Source: Bdellovibrionales bacterium (lineage in GTDB: Bacteria > Bdellovibrionota > UBA1018). From it: a stretch of 64,000 bases of DNA. Shown one piece after another: positions 7,137-18,250 of the stretch. A program made the position numbers and the translations under genes. The stretch is taken from positions 186,001 to 250,000 of the forward strand of contig CANCQK010000003.1 of NCBI GenBank assembly GCA_947380295.1. Reading direction: 5' to 3'. Each line of letters opens with the position of its first letter. Positions within the stretch are counted from its first letter, which is position 1. The notes below the pieces were generated by a model. The model saw nothing but the letters and a program-made list of their open reading frames with translations, was not told where the DNA came from and made no database searches.

Positions 7137-9044
7137 ATGAACCATTTTGATGTCGTAGTTATTGGAGGCGGTCATGCAGGCTGCGAGGCTGGTCATGCTG
7201 CTGCAAAAATGGGCTGCTCGACGGCTATTTTGACGCTCAATCGAGATCGCATTGGTTTTATGCCGTGTAATCCGGCAATTGGCGGGTTAGCGAAGGGGCA
7301 GCTGGTGAAGGAAATCGACGCGCTCGGTGGGGTGATGGGGCGAATCACTGATCTGACAGCGATTCAATATCGCCGCCTCAACTCCAGCAAGGGCCCGGCC
7401 GTTCGCTCCTCTCGAGCTCAATGTGACAAAGAGCTCTATTCGGTTCGGATGAGGGAGTTTTTAAGTCAGGTAATGAACCTTTCTCTGCTTGAAGGTGAAG
7501 CCGCAAGGATTTTGACAGAAGCGGGTCGCGTGACTGGAATTGAACTCAAGGATGGGTCCAAGATTTCGTGCCGGGCTGTTGTTCTGACTTCTGGGACCTT
7601 CTTGCAGGGTCTGATGTACACTGGTTTCGATAAAACACCAGGTGGACGTTTAGGAGATTCATCGTCGATTGGTTTGAGTGCAAGTTTGATTGATCTCGGT
7701 TTTCGGCTGAGGCGACTCAAGACTGGAACGCCGCCTCGACTCCATAAAGATTCAATTGATTATAGTCGAACCGAGGCACAGCCCGGCGACGTGAAACCGA
7801 TCCCATTTTCTTTTTTTCATAAACCAAATCCTTTCCCATTTCTGCCTCAGGTGAACTGCTTCATTACCTATACTAATGAGCAGACTCATTCGGTGATTGA
7901 GGCTAATTTTGGTCGGTCTCCCATGTTTTCTGGCTTGATCGAAGGCGTAGGTCCTCGTTATTGCCCGTCGGTTGAGGATAAAGTGAAGCGTTTTAGGGAT
8001 AAAGAAAGACACCAAGTTTTTCTAGAGCCCGAGGGCCTTACGACCAATGAAGTTTATGCCAATGGGATTTCAACGAGCCTTCCTTGGGACGTGCAGGAGC
8101 AGTTCGTTCGGACGATCCCGGGTTTAGAAAAGGCTCAATTCATACGTTACGGTTACGCAGTTGAATACGATAGTATTGATGCTCGTCAGCTGAAGGCTAC
8201 CTTTGAGTCTAAGGATCTGGCAGGGCTTTTTTTCGCGGGGCAAGTCAATGGAACGTCGGGCTACGAAGAGGCTGGCGCTCAGGGAATGATTGCTGGCGTG
8301 AATGCTGCCTTGGGCGTGATGAGTAAGGAGCCTATTGTGTTCTCCCGAACCGATGGCTATCTCGGCGTTATGGCGGATGACCTGGTTCTTAAAGGAGCTG
8401 ATGAACCCTACCGCATGTTCACGTCAAGAGCCGAGCATCGACTTTTGTTGCGTGAAGATAATGCAGACTTGCGACTCAGTGAAATCGGTCGAAAAATCGG
8501 ACTGCTCGGAGACGAGGAATTCCGTAAGTACGAAGAGAAAAAAAGTGAAGTCTCTCGATGGAGAAGTGCATTATCGGAGTATTATTTGATGCCCAATGAA
8601 TCAACCAATCAGGCGCTGGCAAAGAAGGGTGTAAGTCTCCTGAAGGATCGGGTTGCAGGGGATCTTTTTCTTCGGAGACCTGAGATCACTTGGTCTGAAC
8701 TTTGTGAGTTAGGATTTGAGGGGCAGGGTGCTCCTGAGGATGTTCAGGAGCAGGTCGAAATTCAGGTCAAATATGAGGGTTACATTAAGAGAGACTTGGA
8801 GCTTTTAGAGGTCGTTAAAAAAGGTGAGGCCACGGGCATTCCGTTAAGTCTGAACTTCGATGAAGTGGCTGGTCTTTCAAATGAGATTAAACACCGATTG
8901 AAACTGACGCGTCCCGAAACCTTGGGGCAAGCCTCCCGAATGGCGGGAATGACTCCAGCAGCGGTGGCAAATTTAATGATCCATATGAAAATGAAAGCCG
9001 CAGAAGCTAGAATTGCTGGCCAATCTCAAGGAAAACTGAAATGA
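7137..9044 (+). CDS. mnmG: tRNA uridine 5-carboxymethylaminomethyl modification enzyme MnmG (GidA)
   Basis: MnmG, with MnmE, installs the cmnm5 group on the wobble uridine of certain tRNAs and binds FAD and NADH. The 635-aa protein begins with the FAD motif VVVIGGGHAGCEA (6-18) and has the family signatures FMPCNPAIGGLAKGQLVKEIDALGG, GTFLQGLMYTG and RLKTGTPPRL. The GTSGYEEAGAQGMIAG block and the C-terminal MnmE-interaction domain are also present. Length is normal. The next gene, rsmG, starts within its last codons (4-bp overlap), the classical gidA-gidB pairing near parAB. Confidence 0.98.
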   Translation: MNHFDVVVIGGGHAGCEAGHAAAKMGCSTAILTLNRDRIGFMPCNPAIGGLAKGQLVKEIDALGGVMGRITDLTAIQYRRLNSSKGPAVRSSRAQCDKELYSVRMREFLSQVMNLSLLEGEAARILTEAGRVTGIELKDGSKISCRAVVLTSGTFLQGLMYTGFDKTPGGRLGDSSSIGLSASLIDLGFRLRRLKTGTPPRLHKDSIDYSRTEAQPGDVKPIPFSFFHKPNPFPFLPQVNCFITYTNEQTHSVIEANFGRSPMFSGLIEGVGPRYCPSVEDKVKRFRDKERHQVFLEPEGLTTNEVYANGISTSLPWDVQEQFVRTIPGLEKAQFIRYGYAVEYDSIDARQLKATFESKDLAGLFFAGQVNGTSGYEEAGAQGMIAGVNAALGVMSKEPIVFSRTDGYLGVMADDLVLKGADEPYRMFTSRAEHRLLLREDNADLRLSEIGRKIGLLGDEEFRKYEEKKSEVSRWRSALSEYYLMPNESTNQALAKKGVSLLKDRVAGDLFLRRPEITWSELCELGFEGQGAPEDVQEQVEIQVKYEGYIKRDLELLEVVKKGEATGIPLSLNFDEVAGLSNEIKHRLKLTRPETLGQASRMAGMTPAAVANLMIHMKMKAAEARIAGQSQGKLK

Positions 9045-9682
9045 GCTTAACCGATTCTCAGCGAATGCAGGAGCTTTTGGTCGATTTGCCAGATGAGGTG
9101 CGGGGGCGAGTAGTTCATTTTTATGAACTGTTGGCTGCTGAGAATCTTAAGCAGAATTTAACCCGGCTGATTTCACCGGAGGACTTTAAAAGCGGCCATC
9201 TGGTGGATGTTCTCGAGCTCCTTAAGACGGGTTGGGTTGATTATCCTGTAGTAGATTTAGGGTCTGGTTGTGGGGTTCCAGGGCTCCTTGCTGCTGTGAT
9301 TGCGCCTGGCGATTGGACGCTGGTTGAATCCGAAAAGCGCAAAGCTGATTTTCTTCAGAGAGCCGTTGACGAACTGAGTTTGAATGCGCAGGTGCAGGTT
9401 CGGGCTGAGCGACTTGAGGGTTATCTTAAAAATCACGCCACTCACAGCATTGTTGCGAGGGCGGTGGGGACTGTGGAGAAGATTTATTCTTGGATTTCTA
9501 AATGTTCCACGTGGAACAGTCTGATTCTACTGAAGGGACCTAGCTGGGACGAGGAATGGAATCAGTTTGAAAATAGTCGCTATCGAGGGAAATTGAGGAT
9601 TCTTGGAACTCATTCCTACCAGATCGCGGAGTCTGGCCGGGAGCGGAAAATTATTAAATTAACGCGGTCTGATCGCCGATAA
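9041..9682 (+). CDS. rsmG: 16S rRNA (guanine527-N7)-methyltransferase RsmG (GidB)
   Basis: RsmG methylates N7 of G527 in 16S rRNA using SAM. The 213-aa protein has the SAM-binding motif VVDLGSGCGVPGLL (70-83), the acidic ribose-binding position in TLVESEKRKADFL, and the ARAVG segment typical of RsmG. The last part is variable. Its coding sequence contains a perfect parS palindrome (9503-9518), which codes for the residues around KCSTWN. Confidence 0.95.
   Translation: MSLTDSQRMQELLVDLPDEVRGRVVHFYELLAAENLKQNLTRLISPEDFKSGHLVDVLELLKTGWVDYPVVDLGSGCGVPGLLAAVIAPGDWTLVESEKRKADFLQRAVDELSLNAQVQVRAERLEGYLKNHATHSIVARAVGTVEKIYSWISKCSTWNSLILLKGPSWDEEWNQFENSRYRGKLRILGTHSYQIAESGRERKIIKLTRSDRR
9503..9518. 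promoter_or_regulatory. parS centromere site 1 (inside rsmG)
   Basis: TGTTCCACGTGGAACA is a perfect 16-bp palindrome and a close variant of the bacterial parS consensus TGTTTCACGTGAAACA. It is identical to a second copy 198 bp downstream. ParB encoded 1.3 kb away is the expected ligand, which nucleates the ParB-CTP partition complex. Confidence 0.93.
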
Positions 9683-9911
9683 GATGAGTTGGGTTGCACG
9701 TGTTCCACGTGGAACATTCTGAATTGCACTCCACATTAAGGGCTTGTTCTGTAGGGTCCTTTTGTAAAAAATCCAAAAATTTCGATTGCTTGGTTTTAGT
9801 TTCACCGCTAGCCTGGGTGGGTATCGCATCAACCACACCAACAACAATTCCTCGATCCGAGAAAGCGAGTCGCTCAGATGAGGGGTAGAATTCGTTTAAG
9901 GAGTCTTCTTT
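9683..9911 (+). other. rsmG-parA intergenic region with parS, no gene
   Basis: This 229-bp gap holds parS site 2 near its start and presumably the parAB promoter. The only -35/-10-like pair I see (TTGCTT, 17 bp, TAGCCT near 9787-9815) is weak. A good Shine-Dalgarno AAGGAG (9898-9903) precedes the parA ATG. Reading frames on both strands lack any recognisable protein. Confidence 0.55.
9701..9716. promoter_or_regulatory. parS centromere site 2 (upstream of parA)
   Basis: This is the second exact copy of TGTTCCACGTGGAACA, in the rsmG-parA gap. Its proximity to parA suggests that ParB bound here may also affect parAB transcription, as suggested for other parS-proximal par operons; here that is inference. 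Confidence 0.95.
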
Positions 9912-10742
9912 ATGGGTAAAATCATAGCGATCGCCAATCAAAAGGGTGGGGTAGGAAAAACGACGACTACAGTGAATTTAGCGGCTTCTTTGGCTGTGGC
10001 GGAAAAGAAAACCTTGGTTTTGGATTTCGATCCTCAAGGGAACGCCAGCTCTGCTTTCGGTCTAGATCGATCGGTGATTGGAGAAAAGGGGACCATCTAC
10101 CAAGCGCTGATTGGACAGACTAAATTGTCCAAAGTGATTCAGCCCACGGAACTCGAGTGTCTTTTTGTTGCGCCAGCAACGGGTGACTTGGCAGGTGCTG
10201 AGATCGAGTTGGTCGGGTCATTCGCGCGAGAAGCGAAGCTCAAGACCGCAATTGCTGAAATTCAGGACCAATACGATTTTATCCTCATCGATTGTCCGCC
10301 CTCTCTTGGGCTGCTCACTATTAATGCGCTCAATGCAGCAAACAGTTTTCTGGTGCCTCTTCAGTGCGAATACTTTGCCTTGGAGGGGCTGACTCAGCTT
10401 CTTCATACTGTCTCGCTGGTTCGGCAGAGTTTGAATCCGAATTTGGCAGAAGAAGGGATTGTTCTCACTATGTTTGATAGCCGAAACAACTTAGCTAATG
10501 AGGTAGTCAAAGAAGTTCGTTCCCATTTTGGCGAAAAGGTATTCCAGACTGTAGTGCCAAGGAATGTCCGATTGAGTGAGTGCTCTAGCTTCGGTAAGCC
10601 CATCCTTCTCTACGACATTGACTCAAAGGGTTGCCTTGCTTATCTGAATCTTGCCAAAGAGGTGTTAGGTAGAAACCAAGCGCTGACTCGAGCAGCAAAG
10701 AAGGATTCTGGCCACAATGAGGGTGTTTCTGTAGAGCAATGA
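9912..10742 (+). CDS. parA: chromosome partitioning ATPase ParA (Soj)
   Basis: ParA is the Walker-type ATPase that moves ParB-parS complexes during chromosome segregation. The 276-aa protein has the deviant Walker A KGGVGKTTTTVNLA (10-23) with the signature lysine, the A' motif LVLDFDPQGNASSAFG, and Walker B FILIDCPPSLG. It is a short chromosomal type without an N-terminal HTH. The Shine-Dalgarno AAGGAG lies 8 bp before the ATG. parB follows after 57 bp. Confidence 0.97.
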   Translation: MGKIIAIANQKGGVGKTTTTVNLAASLAVAEKKTLVLDFDPQGNASSAFGLDRSVIGEKGTIYQALIGQTKLSKVIQPTELECLFVAPATGDLAGAEIELVGSFAREAKLKTAIAEIQDQYDFILIDCPPSLGLLTINALNAANSFLVPLQCEYFALEGLTQLLHTVSLVRQSLNPNLAEEGIVLTMFDSRNNLANEVVKEVRSHFGEKVFQTVVPRNVRLSECSSFGKPILLYDIDSKGCLAYLNLAKEVLGRNQALTRAAKKDSGHNEGVSVEQ

Positions 10743-10799
10743 GAACTGCTAAAGAATATAAATTAGTTTAAGAAAAATCGCATCGATTTGGAGGATCTT

Positions 10800-11816
10800 A
10801 TGGCTCAAAAACCAGTTTTAGGTAAAGGCTTGGCATCACTACTTCCACCACTAGCGGCAGCTCAGGCGGCGACCTCTACTCCCGCCCCTGCGCAAGCTCC
10901 GACTCAGGATGCGGCTCCCGCTTCGAGTAAGCCCGCCGGGGCAACGGCGGCAGGCAATCCAGTTCCAACTTCAGCTTCTGCAAGCTCCGAGGTCAGTCAC
11001 CGGGATCGCCATCTTGGCATTAGCATGGCCAATGTCGGAGATATTCGCGCCAACCACTTTCAGCCTCGCAGAGATTTTGATGACCACGCCCTCCAGGAGT
11101 TGGCCCAGTCCATTAGAAGCAGTGGAATAATTCAGCCTCTTGTGGTGAGAAAAACTGCGAAAGACGGTTATGAGTTGATCGCAGGTGAGAGGCGCCTTCG
11201 AGCTGCTAAGTTGGCCGGTCTTAAGCAAGTTCCAATTGTGATTCGAAAATCCACGGATCGTGAAGCCCTCGAACTTGCTTTGATTGAAAATATTCAGCGG
11301 CAGAATTTAAATTGTGTCGATGAGGCAGTGGCTTATTTTCAGCTCATCCAAGATTTTTCTCTCACTCAGGAAGAGGTTTCCGAAAGAGTGGGTAAGGATC
11401 GGGCAACCATTGCTAACTACCTGAGACTTTTGAGATTACCAGAGGTAATTATAGACGACTTAAAGCGTCAAGTATTGTCTTTCGGTCATGGCAAAGCATT
11501 GCTCGGCTTAGATGATGCTGAGCTGAGGCTTCGGGCCCGGTCCCAAATCATTGAAAAGCGGTTGAGCGTTCGAGAGAGCGAAGCGCTAGTCGAAACTATG
11601 AAGCAAGCAGCGGCAAATGCAGAGGGAGCAGAGTCGCCTCTCAAGAAAACTCCTCTGGCTGCGAGGCTTTTGAATTTGTCCAAAGAGTTGGCTCGGCACT
11701 GGTCGACTAAGGTCGAGGTGAAGGGTTCCGACTCGAAGGGAAAAATTGTAATTCACTATTCTACGCGACAAGACCTTGAAAGGATCGTCGAAGCCATGCA
11801 CACTAAGAAGGTATGA
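10800..11816 (+). CDS. parB: chromosome partitioning protein ParB
   Basis: ParB is a CTP-dependent DNA clamp that loads at parS. I take the ATG at 10800, because GGAGG (10790-10794) is placed 5 bp before it. A TTG at 10788 is in frame but overlaps that site. The protein (338 aa) begins MAQKPVLGKGLASLLPPL, the ParA-interaction motif, then has an Ala/Pro/Thr-rich linker of about 50 residues. The CTP-binding N domain has GERRLRAAKLAGL and ALIENIQRQNLN. The HTH domain has LTQEEVSERVGKDRATIANYLRLLRLP. A short dimerisation domain ends the protein. The bactofilin gene starts 4 bp before its end. Confidence 0.96.
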   Translation: MAQKPVLGKGLASLLPPLAAAQAATSTPAPAQAPTQDAAPASSKPAGATAAGNPVPTSASASSEVSHRDRHLGISMANVGDIRANHFQPRRDFDDHALQELAQSIRSSGIIQPLVVRKTAKDGYELIAGERRLRAAKLAGLKQVPIVIRKSTDREALELALIENIQRQNLNCVDEAVAYFQLIQDFSLTQEEVSERVGKDRATIANYLRLLRLPEVIIDDLKRQVLSFGHGKALLGLDDAELRLRARSQIIEKRLSVRESEALVETMKQAAANAEGAESPLKKTPLAARLLNLSKELARHWSTKVEVKGSDSKGKIVIHYSTRQDLERIVEAMHTKKV

Positions 11817-12202
11817 GTCGAGCAATTTCACTTGAGGTTCCAATAGCCCATCCATCAGTAACTGCGGTCATTGACCATGGTTGCGAATTTGAAGGAAAAC
11901 TTTGCTTTCAGGGCACAGTCCGAATTGGCGGGACCTTTCGAGGCGAGATTTATACCCCTGACACCTTGGTGATTGGCGAAGGCGCTCGTGTGGATGCTCA
12001 AATTGAAGCTGGCATCATCATCATCAGTGGCGAAGTGAATGGAAGTATTCGAGCCAAGCACCGGGTTGAAATTCATCGACCCGCGGTGTTTCGTGGTGAT
12101 ATTTTAACGCCCAGTCTGAGTGTCGACGAAGGCGTGATCTTTGAGGGCAGCAGTAAGATGGCTCATTCCTTATCAGCGCCTTTGCGCTCGAGCGAAAACT
12201 AA
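11813..12202 (+). CDS. bactofilin (polymer-forming cytoskeletal protein)
   Basis: Bactofilins form nucleotide-free beta-helical filaments used as cytoskeletal scaffolds. This 129-aa protein has the repetitive hydrophobic six-residue pattern of the family: FEGKLCFQGTVRIGGTFRG, then TLVIGEGARVDAQIEA, then IIIISGEVNGSIRAKHRVEI. The core is flanked by short polar tails without a membrane segment. It overlaps parB by 4 bp, so it belongs to the parAB transcription unit. In Myxococcus xanthus bactofilins BacNOP are encoded near parAB and position ParABS; the coupling here suggests a similar job, by inference. Confidence 0.9.
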   Translation: MSRAISLEVPIAHPSVTAVIDHGCEFEGKLCFQGTVRIGGTFRGEIYTPDTLVIGEGARVDAQIEAGIIIISGEVNGSIRAKHRVEIHRPAVFRGDILTPSLSVDEGVIFEGSSKMAHSLSAPLRSSEN

Positions 12203-12299
12203 AATCAAAACTTGACCCCACTAGCTGATCCATGCTAGCGACCAGTTAAGTTTCCAAACAATGCGGCCCTAATCATGCCAACGTAAGGTGGAGAACAAC

Positions 12300-12746
12300 G
12301 TGAACGAGCTTTTGGAGCAGCTGAGCTTAGATCAGACATTTTTTGTAGAGCTGGCATTAATTGCCGTGATCTTTTTCGCGCTTTCGCAGCTTTATTTTAA
12401 GCCCTTCCTCAAGCTGATCCAGGCTAGACATAAAAAGACGATTGAGGACCGTGAGGCGGCTGAACGCCTCGTTCAGCAAGCTGATTCTAAAATGGCTGAA
12501 TATCAGCGGTTTCTGGCTGAGGAGCGGACTCGCCTAAAAAAGACCGTGGAAGCCGCGCTTTTAGAGGCGAAAAAAGAAGAATCTGCCATTCTTACTCAAG
12601 CTCGAGATGAAGCTAAAAAAATCACCCATGAAACGCTAGAGTCGATTCAGCAACAGCAAGAAACCCTGAAGTCTCAACTTCACGCGGATGTGGAAGCCTT
12701 GGCTGAATCGATTTCAGAACGACTATTATCAAGGAACGTTCGATGA
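12300..12746 (+). CDS. atpF: ATP synthase F0 subunit b'
   Basis: This is one of two b-type stator subunits. A single N-terminal membrane helix (about residues 15-38, VELALIAVIFFALSQLYF) is followed by a long charged coiled coil. Start choice: GTG at 12300 with AAGGTGGAG just upstream; a GTG at 12288 would sit inside that site. About 148 aa. It precedes a second b-like gene with a 4-bp overlap, so the stator is probably a b/b' heterodimer. The genes for subunits a and c (atpB, atpE) are not adjacent and not in the window. Confidence 0.88.
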   Translation: MNELLEQLSLDQTFFVELALIAVIFFALSQLYFKPFLKLIQARHKKTIEDREAAERLVQQADSKMAEYQRFLAEERTRLKKTVEAALLEAKKEESAILTQARDEAKKITHETLESIQQQQETLKSQLHADVEALAESISERLLSRNVR

Positions 12747-13216
12747 GTAGCATTGCTTTATCTTTTCTCAATTTATCCATTCTGGTTGGGATTCTAGTTT
12801 ATAAGCTGAAAAAGCCTACCCAGGACTATGTTAGAAATCGACATGAGTCCATGAGGGCGGAATTGCATGCTGTTCGAGATCAACTCAAATCTGCTCAAGA
12901 AAAGTACGAAGAATTTTCAACTAAGTTCAAAGCACTTAACTCTGAAGTAGCGGTATTAAGAGAGCAGTCGCAGCAAGACACGATCGCTATGGCTCAGAGA
13001 ATTACAGCTGACGGACGTCGTTTGGCTGCCAATATTGTATCTGATGCTCGAGTCTCTGCTAAGACCCTGTTGTCCGACCTTAAAAATGATCTTTACCAAG
13101 AGCTTTCGGCGAAGGTTCTGTCTCGCTCTGAAGAGATCCTCAGAGCTCGCCTGACCAGCACTGATCAAGCTCGGATACAGAAAGAGTTTTCACAACAAGT
13201 GGAGAAATTTCAATGA
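12743..13216 (+). CDS. atpF: ATP synthase F0 subunit b
   Basis: This is the second b-type stator subunit, 157 aa. A short N-terminal hydrophobic segment (IALSFLNLSILVGILVY, about 3-20) is followed by a heptad-rich helical stalk up to the C-terminus. The hydrophobic anchor is shorter than in its partner upstream. It overlaps its neighbours by 4 bp on both sides (upstream b', downstream delta), which favours stoichiometric, coupled synthesis. Confidence 0.88.
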   Translation: MSSIALSFLNLSILVGILVYKLKKPTQDYVRNRHESMRAELHAVRDQLKSAQEKYEEFSTKFKALNSEVAVLREQSQQDTIAMAQRITADGRRLAANIVSDARVSAKTLLSDLKNDLYQELSAKVLSRSEEILRARLTSTDQARIQKEFSQQVEKFQ

Positions 13217-13779
13217 GTGTCGGTCACGCTTACGCGAGAGCATTGTTTGAAACAGCTCAGGCCCAAGAGGCTAAAGAACCAGGCCTCATGAATGAAGTTG
13301 AACTCCAATTTGGTGAGTGGGTAGAGCTGGTTTCTCAGTCCAAGGAATTGGCTGCGGCTCTGGGTTCCCCGCTTACGTCACTTCAAGAAAAACTAAACGT
13401 CGTAAATCAATTGTCTGAGCAAATGAAGCTGAGCTCTGTACTTCGGAACTTCCTGGTACTCTTAGCTAAAAAGGGCCGCCTGTCAGCGCTAGATGAAATT
13501 CACGACGCATGGAATTTGGTTCGGCTCGAGGCTGAAGGTGGCGTGCAGGGAATCCTTGTTTCTGCGCACGCAATGGAGCAAGCCGATATTGAAACTTTAG
13601 TGAAGGCTTTCAGCGATAAACTCGGTAAAAAGTTGGCTTTCCGAGTCTCGACCGATCCTACACTCTTGGCAGGTATTAAAGTCACCGTAAATGGAGTAAC
13701 CTATGATGGTTCACTTCGTTCTCAACTCCAAAAACTTCATGATCATTTAGTAGCTGGGGCACCAATCGCTCAGGCTTAG
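13213..13779 (+). CDS. atpH: ATP synthase F1 subunit delta
   Basis: The 188-aa delta (OSCP-like) subunit links the b stalk to the alpha3beta3 head. It begins with the family pattern HAYARALFETAQ. The central LRNFLVLLAKKGRLSALDEI and the C-terminal DPTLLAGIKVTVNGVTYDGSLRSQLQKL block are diagnostic. Position between b and alpha is canonical. Confidence 0.95.
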   Translation: MSVGHAYARALFETAQAQEAKEPGLMNEVELQFGEWVELVSQSKELAAALGSPLTSLQEKLNVVNQLSEQMKLSSVLRNFLVLLAKKGRLSALDEIHDAWNLVRLEAEGGVQGILVSAHAMEQADIETLVKAFSDKLGKKLAFRVSTDPTLLAGIKVTVNGVTYDGSLRSQLQKLHDHLVAGAPIAQA

Positions 13780-13808
13780 GTCATTAGTTTCAATTTTTAG
13801 AGGAAGAT

Positions 13809-15323
13809 ATGCAAACTCGTGTTCGCCCTGAAGAAATCACTCAAATTCTCAAATCACAATTAGCTAATTTCGAAAAAAGACTCGATGTCTCAGAAACTGG
13901 CTCCGTGATGGCCGTCGGTGACGGCGTGGCTAAGGTCTACGGACTCGATAAGGCTATGGCCGGTGAGTTGGTGGATTTCGGTAACGGAGTCACCGGAATG
14001 ATCCTCAACCTCGAAGAGGAAAGCGTAGGGGTTGCTATTTTGGGTGATGACACCCAAATCAAGGAAGGCTCAATCGTTAAGCGAACCAACAAGATCGTCC
14101 AGGTTCCGGTTGGAACTGAGTTGCTCGGTCGTGTTGTGAACGCTCTCGGAGTACCGATTGACGGAAAAGGCGACATTCAGGCTAAGCATTACCGCAAGGT
14201 TGAAGTGAAGGCGCCTGGGATCGTAGGAAGACAATCAGTTAAGGAGCCGCTCCAGACCGGCCTAAAGGCGATTGACTCGATGATTCCAATCGGGCGCGGT
14301 CAGCGAGAGTTGATCATCGGTGACCGACAAACGGGTAAGACTGCCGTCGCCCTCGATACGATTATCAACCAAAAGGGACGTGGCGTTTACTGCATTTATG
14401 TCGCAATCGGACAGAAGCAATCTACAGTCGCTCAAGTGGTCGATAAGCTCAAGGAAGCTGGCGCGATGGAGCATACCATCGTGGTTGCAGCTACTGCTTC
14501 GGATCAAGCTCCATTGCAGTTTTTATCCGCCTATACAGGCGTGACCATTGGTGAATGGTTCCGTGACAACGGCAAACACGCTCTGATTGTTTACGATGAC
14601 TTGACCAAGCAAGCTCAGGCTTACCGTCAGCTTTCGTTGCTTCTCCGCAGACCTCCAGGTCGTGAAGCGTATCCTGGGGACGTGTTTTATCTGCACTCCC
14701 GCCTATTGGAGCGCGCTGCGAAGCTTTCTGATCAGCTCGGCGGAGGTTCACTCACGGCTCTTCCTATTATCGAAACTCAGGCGGGTGACGTCTCGGCATA
14801 CATTCCTACGAATGTGATCTCCATTACGGATGGCCAGATTTTCCTCGAAACAGATTTGTTCTACTCAGGTGTTCGTCCTGCCGTGAACGTGGGTATTTCG
14901 GTTTCCCGCGTCGGCGGAAGCGCGCAAATCAAGGCGATGAGGCAAGTTGCAGGAACTTTGCGTCTTGAGCTTGCTCAATATCGCGAAAAAGCGGCATTTG
15001 CCCAGTTCGGCAGTGATCTCGACCCTGCCACTCAGAAGCAGTTGGCTCGCGGTCAGCGATTGACTGAGATTTTGAAACAGGGCCAGTACGTGCCTATGTC
15101 GGTCGAGCGCCAGGTTGTGATTATCTACGCCGGTACGAACGGATTCTTGGATAAGCACCCCGTGGATCGCCTGCGCGAATATGAAACGCAATTGTCCGCA
15201 TTCCTCGATAAGAAATATCCTGAGATCTATCAGACTATTGTTTCGAGCGGAAAAATTGATGATGCGCTTAAGGCAAAAATAGAGCAGGCGTTGAAGGAAT
15301 TCGACGGAGTGTTCGTAGCCTAA
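13809..15323 (+). CDS. atpA: ATP synthase F1 subunit alpha
   Basis: The regulatory nucleotide-binding subunit of F1, 504 aa. Walker A GDRQTGKT is at 171-178. The [34 protein letters not shown] region is the family signature, with the conserved arginine finger in the later [17 protein letters not shown] segment. Length is standard. A Shine-Dalgarno (AGAGGAAG) precedes the ATG. Confidence 0.98.
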   Translation: MQTRVRPEEITQILKSQLANFEKRLDVSETGSVMAVGDGVAKVYGLDKAMAGELVDFGNGVTGMILNLEEESVGVAILGDDTQIKEGSIVKRTNKIVQVPVGTELLGRVVNALGVPIDGKGDIQAKHYRKVEVKAPGIVGRQSVKEPLQTGLKAIDSMIPIGRGQRELIIGDRQTGKTAVALDTIINQKGRGVYCIYVAIGQKQSTVAQVVDKLKEAGAMEHTIVVAATASDQAPLQFLSAYTGVTIGEWFRDNGKHALIVYDDLTKQAQAYRQLSLLLRRPPGREAYPGDVFYLHSRLLERAAKLSDQLGGGSLTALPIIETQAGDVSAYIPTNVISITDGQIFLETDLFYSGVRPAVNVGISVSRVGGSAQIKAMRQVAGTLRLELAQYREKAAFAQFGSDLDPATQKQLARGQRLTEILKQGQYVPMSVERQVVIIYAGTNGFLDKHPVDRLREYETQLSAFLDKKYPEIYQTIVSSGKIDDALKAKIEQALKEFDGVFVA

Positions 15324-15345
15324 TTGGCAAAGAGACGGAGCTTTC

Positions 15346-17681
<2,336 letters not shown>

Positions 17682-17704
17682 AACGAAGAGAAGGATGAAT
17701 CGAC

Positions 17705-18124
17705 GTGAGCCAAGATTTGAGACTCAGTATTCTGTCACCCGAAAGAAGACTGGTCGAGTCTATATCGGTTGATGAAGTGACGTTGACTGGGAGCGAAGGG
17801 CAGATTCAAATTTTGCCTGGACATGCGCCTATGATTGGTACTTTGAGAACTGGAGTGTTTCGGTATCGCTCCAAGGGGCAGGATCCCGTTTTGGGAGTGA
17901 TCTCGACCGGATTTTTCCGGGTCTCTGGGGCAGAGGTGCAGGTCATGGCTGAGACTGTAGAGTTGAAATCGGAGATTGATGTGAATCGCGCAAAACGAGC
18001 ACAGAAATTGGCCGAGGAGACCCTTCAGGCTGCTGATTTGGATGGCCATCGGTTCAATAAGTATCAACTCAAGCTTCAGCGTTCGTTGATTCGTCAGCAA
18101 GTTGCCGGTCACGAATTTCAGTAA
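17705..18124 (+). CDS. atpC: ATP synthase F1 subunit epsilon
   Basis: The 139-aa epsilon subunit couples gamma to the c-ring and can inhibit ATPase activity. The N-terminal beta-sandwich includes LSILSPERRLVESISVDEVTLTGSEGQIQILPGHAPMIG split as in the family, and the C-terminal helix pair is AKRAQKLAEETLQ onward. It uses a GTG start with GAAGGA upstream. It is the last gene of the operon, followed by a terminator. Confidence 0.94.
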   Translation: MSQDLRLSILSPERRLVESISVDEVTLTGSEGQIQILPGHAPMIGTLRTGVFRYRSKGQDPVLGVISTGFFRVSGAEVQVMAETVELKSEIDVNRAKRAQKLAEETLQAADLDGHRFNKYQLKLQRSLIRQQVAGHEFQ

Positions 18125-18131
18125 ATTCAAT

Positions 18132-18181
18132 CAGGGTTTGGCTTTGGGAAGTTTCCTGGAGTCAAACCCTGTATTTTTTAT
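18132..18181 (+). terminator. Rho-independent terminator of the ATP synthase operon
   Basis: CAGGGTTTG (18132-18140) pairs perfectly with CAAACCCTG (18163-18171) over 9 bp, followed by TATTTTTTAT. The 22-nt loop region is long but contains its own short pairing. It lies 8 bp after the atpC stop. Confidence 0.85.
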
Positions 18182-18250
18182 GCCCAGCAGGTTGGCTTGC
18201 TAATTGATGGGTGGCCGATTAATCTTGAATAGAGGGCTTATTCAATCAAG

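Noticed and set aside
9654..9941. Minus-strand frame of 95 codons across the rsmG-parA gap
   Set aside because: It overlaps the rsmG end, parS site 2 and the parA start, has no Shine-Dalgarno and no recognisable protein; parS and promoter explain the gap.
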